From contig NC_133773.1 of the NCBI RefSeq assembly GCF_003597395.2, positions 128,483,716 through 128,547,715 on the forward strand: DNA of 64,000 nt. The letters run 5' to 3'. Below are positions 55,916 through 64,000 of the stretch, one piece after another (the first letter of the stretch is position 1; every line of letters starts with the position of its first letter). This DNA is from Chelonoidis abingdonii. Its lineage: Eukaryota; Chordata; Testudines; Testudinidae. Below the pieces are notes generated by a model. It saw nothing but the letters and a program-made list of their open reading frames with translations, was not told where the DNA came from and searched no databases. Made by a program: the position numbers and the translations under genes.

Positions 55916-56234
55916 CATTTGTGAATATTTTTTATTTGACTTTGACTGTGTTTACTCCCCCTTTTATTTGCTTTTTGTAAACACTCGTGTGAGTGCCGTT
56001 CATTCAGATAAATAGTCACAAAAATGTGACATCTGGACTTGGGGCTGAAATTCGCTTTTAAGAATGAATTGAAATTGGCTTTATCTGGGAAGCAAAGGTA
56101 GTTTATGACATCATATCAGGAAACCAACACCATGATCTGACTTAGCTCACCAGTTCACCTCTTTGGCAGGTAGTGAGCACCCCTGCCTGCCTGCTGTATG
56201 GGAGACTGGGGGGTTGATTGCCTGATCAGGAAGA

Positions 56235-56412
56235 GATGATTTTTGGTTGTAGAAAGGATGGTCTTGCAATTAAGGCACAGACTTAGAAGGAATGGGTTCT
56301 ATTCCTGTCTTCGCCCCAGTCTTCCTGTGTGACCTTGATCTCGCTGTGCTACAGTTACCCCATATATAAAATGGGAGATACAAATTCCCTACCTCATCTG
56401 GATGTTGTGAGG
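56235..56412 (+). repeat. MIR-like SINE fragment
   Basis: 'cttcctgtgtgaccttgatc' and 'ataaaatgggagatacaaat' in the order seen in MIR-type SINEs. Diverged. Confidence 0.6.
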
Positions 56413-56530
56413 ATCAATTCGTTATTTATGAGGCATCCAGATTTATAATTTTTATTAAAGCTAATATTAAAATGATATAATACGCAGGCTGAGAAAAGAG
56501 TGTCTGTACATCTGGGTATAGTGCTTAGAT

Positions 56531-56725
56531 CAGGGCTGGCTCCAGGCACCAGCGCAGCAAGCAGGTACTTGGGGCGGCCAAGGGGAAGGGGTGGCATGTC
56601 CGGCTCTTCGGTGGCGGGTCTCTTGGTCCCTCTCGGAGGGAAGGATCTGCCGCCGAAGTGCTGCCGATCGCGGCTCCTCCCTCAACCCTGCTGCTGGGGT
56701 GGCAAAAACCCTGGAGCCAGCCCTG
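56531..56725. mobile_element. hAT-type MITE, 195 bp
   Basis: Inverted ends 'cagggctggctccaggca' and 'ccctggagccagccctg'. Flanking octamers 'gcttagat' (56,523-56,530) and 'gcttggat' (56,726-56,733) match 7 of 8. GC-rich body; the frames crossing it on both strands are chance. Confidence 0.85.
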
Positions 56726-57371
56726 GCTTGGATTATCCACAAATACAAAATTTGTTTTTCAAGGTCATATGGAACATAATGAACTACAGTCGTTGAGCTT
56801 CCAGATAGATACAAAACAGCTTGGATAATAAATATTCGCATCAAGCAGATTGCAAGCAGTCCATATGCTGACATTTGTCCACATGAGACATTCACTGAAC
56901 AGTTCTGGAGAGAGAACAAGTTCACAAAACCTGCGGGCAATTCACAGATAATTAACACACAGAGGAAAAGGCCGAACTCCAAGTAAATTGTTTGCTGCAA
57001 ACTGCTCACCCATTTCTAATCCCAATACAAGGCTACTTTCATATTGCATTCATAAGGCCATCAGCCTTGCTCAGTGTCTGTCAGCACAAGGGATTTCTGT
57101 CTGTGAACAAAAGTCTTTACACATTCTGGCTCAATATGTGTGCGCTGTCCTTTCAAAGCCAAGAAAATCTCTCTCCTTGTGCCAAGATGCATTTCCAAAG
57201 TCACTACGCATCCTCTCCTCTGCCAAGCTGCACTGAGCTCCTGAACTGCGGTCGTGGAGTTATAAAGAAAGTTATTCTAAAGGGGCAATAAGGACAGGTT
57301 TCACTTGCACTGGGCCAAACCATGCCAGCCTTACTCATGTTGAGCAGTGCTTTACTCCAAGAGTAAGAGAT

Positions 57372-57502
57372 TAGGCAAGGTGAATACAGCTGGCAGAATC
57401 TGGCTCAGTTATACTATGTTATATCCAGCATCATTCCACTGGACTTTGGTGAAGCAACTCAGGATTTATGCTGGCATAACAGAGCAGGATCTGGCCCATC
57501 TG
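57372..57502. repeat. Short palindromic MITE-like repeat
   Basis: 'ggcagaatctggctcagtta' at left, 'ctggcataacagagcaggat' and 'ctggccc' at right: approximate inverted complements with 'ccactggactttggtgaagc' in the middle. Confidence 0.45.
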
Positions 57503-57529
57503 CTGATCAGAAATAATAAGATCTAGCTT

Positions 57530-57718
57530 ATATCTGGGGTCTTTCATATGTAGATCTCAAAGTACTTTACAATGAAGATTAGTATCATAAACCCTTTTTA
57601 CAGGTGGGGAAACTGAAGCACAGAGGGGTGAAGTGACTTACCCAAGCAGGACTAGAAACCAGGTCGCCTGAGTTCAGTCCACTGCTCTAGCCAGTAAACC
57701 ACATTGTCTCTCATATTA
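57530..57718 (+). repeat. MIR-like SINE fragment
   Basis: 'ggtggggaaactgaagcaca' and 'gtgaagtgacttacccaagc' mark the MIR core, followed by 'ccactgctctagccagtaaa'. Among the best preserved MIR-like copies here. Confidence 0.7.
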
Positions 57719-57730
57719 GTCCATCTATAC

Positions 57731-58661
57731 CAGTGGTCACCAACCAGTCGATCGCAATTGACTGGTTGACTGTGAAGCCTCTGACAATCGATCTCAGTCT
57801 AGAGTTGCCAACCCTTCTGCATCAAACCAGGAGATTGGCGGCTAACAGTCAGGTGGTGCAGTGGGCCTAAGACAGGCTCCCTGCCTGCATGTCCGGCAAC
57901 AGCTCCTTAGGTGTGGGAGGGGCAGGAGGTCTCCACACACTGCCCTTATCTGTGGACACCACCCCCGCAGCTCCCATTGACGGGGAATGGGCAACCATGG
58001 GCAATGGGAGCTACAGGGGCGGTGCCTGAGGATGGGGCTAGCACGCCGAACCACCTGCTCCTCCCTCACAGGTTCTGCTGCTGGACATGTCGGCTGCTTA
58101 GAAGAGCGGCATGGGACCAGGGCAGGCAGGGAGCCTGCCTTAGCCCCGCTGGCTGAGGTAAGTGGTGCCCAATCAGAGCCTGAACCCCCTCCTGCACCCC
58201 AACCCCTTGCCCCAGCCCTGAGACCCCCCACACCCAAACCCCCCTCTCAGATGCCACACCCTGCATCCCATCTTGCACCCAACCTTCTGCCCCAGCCCTG
58301 AGCCCCCTCCTGCACCCAAACTCCCTCCAAAAACCCACACTGTGAACCCCCTCCTGCACCCCAACCTCTTGCCCTAGGCTCAGCCCAGAACACCTCCCGC
58401 ACTCTGAATCCCTTGGCCCCACCCCAGAGCCTGCAACCCTTCCTGCACCTCAACTCCCTGTTCCAGCCAGGTGAAAGAGAGTGAGGGTGAGGGAGGGGGG
58501 ATGGAGTGAGTGGGGCGGGGTCTTGGAGAAGGGGCAGAGCAGGGGCAGGGCATGGGGGCAAGGGTGTGTTTGGGTTATTTCTACATTTTCTTTGAGGTAG
58601 ATCCTGGATTGCAGTTACATTCAAAGAGTGATCTTGTGCTTAAAAAGGTTGGAGACCACTG
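57731..58661. mobile_element. GC-rich hAT-type element, 931 bp
   Basis: Inverted ends 'cagtggtcaccaacc' and 'ggttggagaccactg'. Flanking octamers 'atctatac' (57,723-57,730) and 'atcattac' (58,662-58,669) agree at 6 of 8. The body holds C-rich tandem text (58,180-58,460) that is the reverse complement of the minisatellite at 20,040-20,600. Frames of 80-131 codons inside are composition artefacts. Confidence 0.75.
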
Positions 58662-58669
58662 ATCATTAC

Positions 58670-60900
58670 CTATATCTCATAGTGTGATAGTATAAGAGGG
58701 GAGTATTTACACCATGCTAACATTTTTGCATTACACCATGCTCACATCTCATCATGTCACTTTATTTCTAATAGCTAATAAAGTGTAACTTGCTAGTGCT
58801 TAGCAGTGTGTCAACACATTACTGGTTGCAGAACTGGTGTTTTTGCTTTAGTGCTATATCCTGCAAAGTAAAGTGATCATCTGCTGCTCATCATCTGTTG
58901 AGCAGCCTGTGTGAAAGGAATTTAGTGACATTAATTTAGATCCTAGGAAAGGTGTCCACTTAACTTTGGCAGACTTGTTGGCTGTCTCAACAGAGAGCAA
59001 GGTCAAGGATGAAATTGGACATGACTCTCCTGCATCTACACATGGATGAGATCCTCTGTGTATGGCCCTCTCTCTGCAGTGTGAAAGAGGTTATTGATTA
59101 GCTGTTTCTGCAGCACCGTCCACCCTCTCTGGGGTCAGGGACCCAAGCACAGGAAGGGGAAGGTGATGGGGCGGGAGAGAATAGGACTGGCTGAAAACAG
59201 AGCCAGGCCAGACACAAAATTTTCCTCATCAGTTCCATGCTTGATTTACATTAGACTTCCCCAAGCATCCCCTTCATGCTGTGGGGGGCTGGAGCAAGGA
59301 ATAGAGCCCAGATCCTTTAGAGGCACACTACCAGGTTTCTGGAGGGGTATAAAGTGCCCTTAAATGGATGTGGAGGCAAAAGGCCTCTGTGCAGGTGGCC
59401 CTGTGCCTTCATTAGATCAAATGGGTCTTGGGGATTCTGTAGGTGCCAAACCTCTGGGCCCATTGTATGTAGGGGGAAAATCCCACCTCCACAATGGAGA
59501 GATCTGGGGGGAAATATAGGAAGGGAATTTGAGAGTTTTCCTCCTCCATTCACCACCTCTCATGGGATGTTCCTGTAGGTGAGGTTGATCTAGCCACAGA
59601 GAGTCATTTATCCTTCCTCCCAAGGTCCCTCTAGATAAGGGTCTGTTTGGGTGTATTGATACAGAGGAGCAGGGGAGCTTACCCTCCCATTGCTTATTCT
59701 GAGGAGACAGAGAGAGGAATTCAATGTCTATATTGTCCACCTGGCAATTTCCATGATTGCCAAACTCACTGAAGGGAATTCCCCCATCCCTCAAAATCGA
59801 TTCTGAAATACAGGAAATAGTAAATATTGAGTTCTTTTGTATGAAGAACCCTGCTACCTCCTCACAGAAGTCAGTGAATCTAAAGTCGCCATGTCCCTGC
59901 ATAATCACCACAAACTCTCACTCTCGATCATGATTTCACATGTGGGAGTATAGGTGCCAGCCATGTTTCACAATCCACTGTCCTATCATACACCAGAATT
60001 CTATCATACACCAGGGATGAGAACAATGAGACGCCGCTGAGGTGTGATGTGCCTCATATCTAAGTAGGAAAATTCCACGAACAGCTCTTCAATGTTTAGA
60101 ACGAAGAAGCCTCAATGAAACCATTTGTGTACAAAACACATCTGACTACAGGCTAATGAAACCTCATTAGCAATGATATTTCTCACTGTGGATATTTATA
60201 AAGTAATTATTAAAGAGGTAGCCCTGTTACTGCTATTCTGTTCCCCATTCCTTGCCTCTCCTCCCTAGGTTCAGACCGTAATCCAGCTGTTTACACCACA
60301 CTGAAATTGCCATGCAAGACACTGTGAAGAAAAATCAAAATTAAGTTCATAATAGTTTAATATTTCTTAAATCTTCTTATTTAAAAAGATTATAACTGTC
60401 CTTGTGTATCCTTCACTGTTTATCCTCTTCTTCCGACACACCATTGTTTTAAAATCAGCCACAGATTTTTTTAAAACAATAGAAGTGACGGTCACCAGGG
60501 CATGAATTTCTTTTGCTGTCCTCTATGCTGTATTTGAGACCTGGGTGAAATGTTCCAACACCGATATATGCATCATTGGCATTATATTAATATAGCATTT
60601 TTAGTGGGTAAAAGTCCCACTGATTTAAATCACTGGACAGACCAAATTTTGTGAAGCCTTACACAGGGCTATAAGGAATTGCTGCACCAGATGAGACCAT
60701 TATTCCACCGAACCGGGAATCCTACCTCTGGCAGCGGCCAATATTGGACTTTTCAGAGGAAGGCAAAAGCAAGTCAGTGGGAAATTCTTGAATGTACAAT
60801 GGGAGTTTGGTGAGTGAAGTCAGTGAGAGGAGGAGATCCAAAGCTACACAGAGAGAAGATTCTACCTGGCCTATTCCACAATGGTAGAGTGTTGCATCAT
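58670..60900. other. No identified gene; one unexplained open frame
   Basis: Mostly unassigned text. A 164-codon minus frame (59,911-59,417) is discussed under findings. Other frames are short. Confidence 0.3.
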
Positions 60901-62070
60901 GGAACAGGCCATCCAAATACCTTGAGAAAACCTACTTCAATATGGACATAAATCCCTCTCTGACCACACATCCTTAGTTATCATCTATCACTCCACATTG
61001 AAACCCATACGGGATATCATCAAACAACTACAACCCACACTCTATGGAGACCACATCCTGAAAGAAATTTTTCCTGAACCTCTTTTTCTGACCTTCCAAC
61101 AACCCCCCAGTCTCTCCAAGCTCATCATCAGAAGCAAGCTCACCACAGACCAGGAGATACCAACTCAAACCAGCACCAGACGCAAAACCTGCAGACATCT
61201 CTCCACTGCTACAATGATCAATGCCCCACCCCCACAACACACCTTTCAAGATCCATGGGTCCTACACACGGTTATCACAACATTTGGTACATCTCATCCA
61301 AGCTCACTAAATGCCCCAATAACTAAGTGGGTGAAACCCAATAATCACTACACTCTCAAATGAACTCACACAGAAAAATGCTAAGACAAAAACACTCTAC
61401 CACCAGTGTATGAACACTTTTCACAAAACAATCACTTTATATCTGACCTCTCAGTCCTCATCCTGAAAGGAAATCTGCACAAAAAATGAGCCTGGGAGTT
61501 TAAATTTATAACTTTGTTAGGCTTTGTCTACATACCACTTTTGTCAGTAAAACTTTTGTCGGTCAGAGGTGTGAAAAAAACCACACACAGACCGACATAA
61601 GCTTTGCAGGCAAAAGGGGTGATGTGGACAGCACTGTGTTGGTAGGAGAGACTCTCCTGCTGACATAGCTAATGCCAGTCATTGGGAATGGTTTATTTAT
61701 GTTGGCAGGAGAGCTCTCTCCCACTGGCAAAGAGCGGCTACACGGGAGACCTTACAGCAGTAGCGGTACAGCTGAGCCACTGTAAGGTCTGTAGTGTAGA
61801 CAGAGTCTAAGACACTAAAAATCATGGACTGAATAGGGACACTGTATTTATGGCTTATTACAACAATCTATAACCCACTAACAACCCTCTCAGCTGCCCT
61901 CCCCCCTTTCTTTTTCCCTTATGACAGGAAAGGTCTTAAGGGGCCATTTCACCTTGAAAAGTTGCCTTGAAATGTGTTAACTGCTACCTTTTATGTAAAC
62001 GTACCTTCATTGTCTCTGCCTGACAAGCAGGCTGGTCAAATACCCATTCTTTTCTGTAGGGCAGAATGGG
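60900..62070 (+). mobile_element. Penelope-like element copy split by a MITE
   Basis: The frame 60,998-61,363 ('KPIRDIIKQLQPTLYGDHIL', 'SLSKLIIRSKL') and following text up to 61,517 resemble the RT C-terminal to GIY-YIG part of a Penelope-like element. After a 295-bp MITE it resumes at 61,813 with 'gacactaaaaatcatggact' and a UTR to about 62,070. GIY-YIG text is diverged: 'LTSQSSS' region frames are broken. Identification is from recollection of a common turtle repeat. Confidence 0.55.
61518..61812. mobile_element. MITE with 'gtctaca' ends inside Penelope copy
   Basis: Inverted ends 'ggctttgtctacataccac' and 'gtagtgtagacagagtc'. A TA (or T-W-A) lies on each side. Internal text 'gagactctcctgctgacata' and 'gagctctctcccactggc' is shared with the copies at 10,404 and 38,996. 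Confidence 0.7.
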
Positions 62071-63830
62071 CTTATGCAGTGCTTGTCAAACACAAATGTA
62101 GCACATATCCGTAACTCACACACATCCTGTACATACATCTCACAAGAATACTAATGATCAGTGAATTATTAGTTTTCCAGTGATATACGATATGATACTT
62201 TTTGGATATATATCATCACAACAGTGTGTTAGGTGCAGAGTATGTCAGGCCCGACAAAAGTTGCTAACAGAGTAGTGAACCACAAATGGGCCTCAGTGTC
62301 ACACAGCTCATCACATCCAAGTGCCTGTTCACAAGTGTATGTACCTCTGTCTGTGTGGGAATATGCTCTGGGTAACACATAGGCTCCTATGGTTGAAAAG
62401 AAATGGCCCTTTAATGCCATTTTAATATGATTTTTGCTTTTATGGCCTGTTCTTGAGAGGAACGGAGTGCTCTTTGGCATTGAACCCAGTGAGAGCTGAG
62501 GGCTCTCAGCATTTGCAAGAAGTGGCTCAACACCTTGCCAGACTGGTCCCTTAGTGTACACAATGTATAAAGCACATCGGCTAATGATTATGTCCTTTAA
62601 CATGCATTTTAAAAGTCTCTTGCCAAAAACTAATTTCTTAACTTCACTAAGCACAAAAGAAAACGCCCATTTTGAGCTATATCCAAAATGCCAATTATAG
62701 AAATAATAACAGGGTATTAGAGCCTGCAATTATAATTATGAGGCACAATATACTGTCTCCATGGAATATACTGCTGAGAATGAAAAGCTTTGCACTCCCA
62801 GTAACCAAGTCTGCTTACTAAACATGGAGATGATTCATACTAATGACCATGCAATGCATTTTCTTCCCTGCCTCCTTGTAACACTGGTGCCATAAGTAAA
62901 CTAGTTTGCAGAGCTCCTCTATTTAGAGTTTGTGGCATAGTCAGCAATGCATTCCAGATTGCTTAATTCAGTTTGTGAGTCTGAAAGTTAAAGAGCCAGG
63001 ACAAGGTACAGGTGTGTGTCCAGCTTCCTGAATCAAGCGTCCCCCTTGTACATACTGTGCCGGAACTCTGTCTCTTTTCTGTTGCAAGACACATTACAGA
63101 CTCAAGCCCACAAACTCATTTCCCAGCCACTTGGCCTCTGCTAGCATGGGTGCTTCTTCAGACTGTGATCCTAATTCAGCAAATGGCCTTTTCATGGGCT
63201 CGACTTTCCTTTTGCATTCTTTACACTGTGACAGTTCCTTTGATTTACACGGGTGTAAGTGAGAGGAAGATCAGGCCATATGTGTGTAATGAGCTAAACC
63301 AAATCCCTAGATTGGAACACACCCAAATTTGGTGGGAGGGGTGTTGAAATCAATCAAGTTTTGTGGCTTGGACCCCTATTAAACGTTTATCTACTGATTT
63401 GGCCTCAATTTTTAACAGAAGACTTAGCTGCAGAAGACTTACCTGGCCGGTAGAGGGTTACTCTTATATAGGGAAATCTATGAGTGGCACAAAGCTACTG
63501 TAGTAGCTCCTACACCACCCCTGTTCCTGGTTACCAGAGCCCGGCTACCATAGCCCAGGGCAGAGCTACAACCTGAGAATTCTCAACTCCTGGATCAGGA
63601 TCCTAGGGGCCTTTGACAACAAAGCTGCTCTTACTTATGCTGGAGAGTGGCCTGCCACCAGGGAGATGGAATCAGAACTGGGGGGATTTGAGTCACATTT
63701 CATGATCCCCCTCCTGAGTTGCAGCAAGGCTTCCTAGATGCAGCTTGGTATCTGGATCAAGAAGAATCAACTGCTTAATTTTCAGTGATAAAGCAGATGT
63801 AGAGACTGAAGATGATTCATCACTGCAGCA
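62070..63830. other. No gene seen
   Basis: A 166-codon minus frame (62,729-62,229) crosses repeat-like text ('gagctgagggctctcagcat') and has no domain. A weak palindrome-family match lies at about 63,150-63,290 ('gatttacacgggtgtaagtg'). Confidence 0.35.
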
Positions 63831-63833
63831 CAC

Positions 63834-64000
63834 ATAAGAACATAAGAACAGCCGTACCGGGTCAGACCAAAGGTCCAGCTAGCCCAGTGTCTGTCTACCG
63901 ACAGTGGCCAATGCCAGGTGCCCCAGAGGGAGTGAAGCTAACAGGCAATGATCAAGTGATCTCTCTCCTGCCATCCATCTCTATCCTCTGATGAACAGAG
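63834..64000 (-). mobile_element. CR1 LINE 3' fragment, antisense, cut by window end
   Basis: Starts 'acataagaacataagaacag' and continues through 'aggtccagctagcccagtgt'. Same subfamily as 51,988 and 52,758. It runs past the end of the window. Confidence 0.8.

Noticed and set aside
57842..58624. Frames of 81-131 codons on both strands
   Set aside because: Inside the GC-rich hAT-type element with tandem repeats.
62229..62729. 166-codon minus frame
   Set aside because: Crosses repeat-like text, no domain, no splice or promoter context; likely chance.

Overview
The window looks like intergenic or intronic DNA from a reptile, most likely a cryptodiran turtle. I found no convincing host exon, rRNA, tRNA gene or CRISPR array. 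The turtle assignment rests on repeat content: a tRNA-derived SINE with a CR1-like 3' end (2261-2437), many CR1 LINE pieces in both orientations, Penelope-like elements with GIY-YIG endonuclease sequence, large GC-rich hAT-type non-autonomous elements and a Harbinger element with its SANT/Myb partner gene. Repeat family names come from recognition and were not confirmed by a database search.

Layout. 1-8.5 kb: mostly non-coding sequence with CR1, MIR-like and SINE copies. About 8.9-19.1 kb: a decayed Ty3/gypsy retrotransposon (gag-like, protease, RT, integrase remnants) used repeatedly as a landing site. It holds a palindromic Penelope copy, a MITE, a 1,028-bp solo LTR, a second Penelope copy with an internal inversion, and a broken CR1 LINE that itself carries an 804-bp LTR-like insertion. 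About 20.0-21.0 kb: a G-rich minisatellite and a 110-base run of C. 22,180-31,936: a Harbinger/PIF transposon with recognisable terminal repeats, a dead transposase on + and a dead SANT/Myb gene on -. It is split by a rearranged gammaretrovirus-like endogenous retrovirus (23,935-29,133).

31.9-64 kb: long stretches without genes, broken by two copies in opposite orientation of an unidentified ~1-kb repeat with an open, tandemly repetitive reading frame (34.6-35.6 and 40.8-41.8 kb), a third palindromic Penelope copy (38.2 kb), several hAT-type MITEs with 8-bp target duplications, more CR1 and MIR-like pieces, and another Penelope copy split by a MITE (60.9-62.1 kb).

None of the mobile-element genes appears intact, so the window works as a record of nested insertions, not as a functional gene set. 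The most unusual structures are the retrovirus, which has a 369-bp inverted repeat (env end plus LTR) at its two edges and a gag-to-RT internal deletion, and the Penelope copies: all three copies examined at their ends are inverted or palindromic. I see no clear sign of a new multi-gene system. A few repeat-free stretches that keep CpG sites are offered as candidate conserved non-coding elements.
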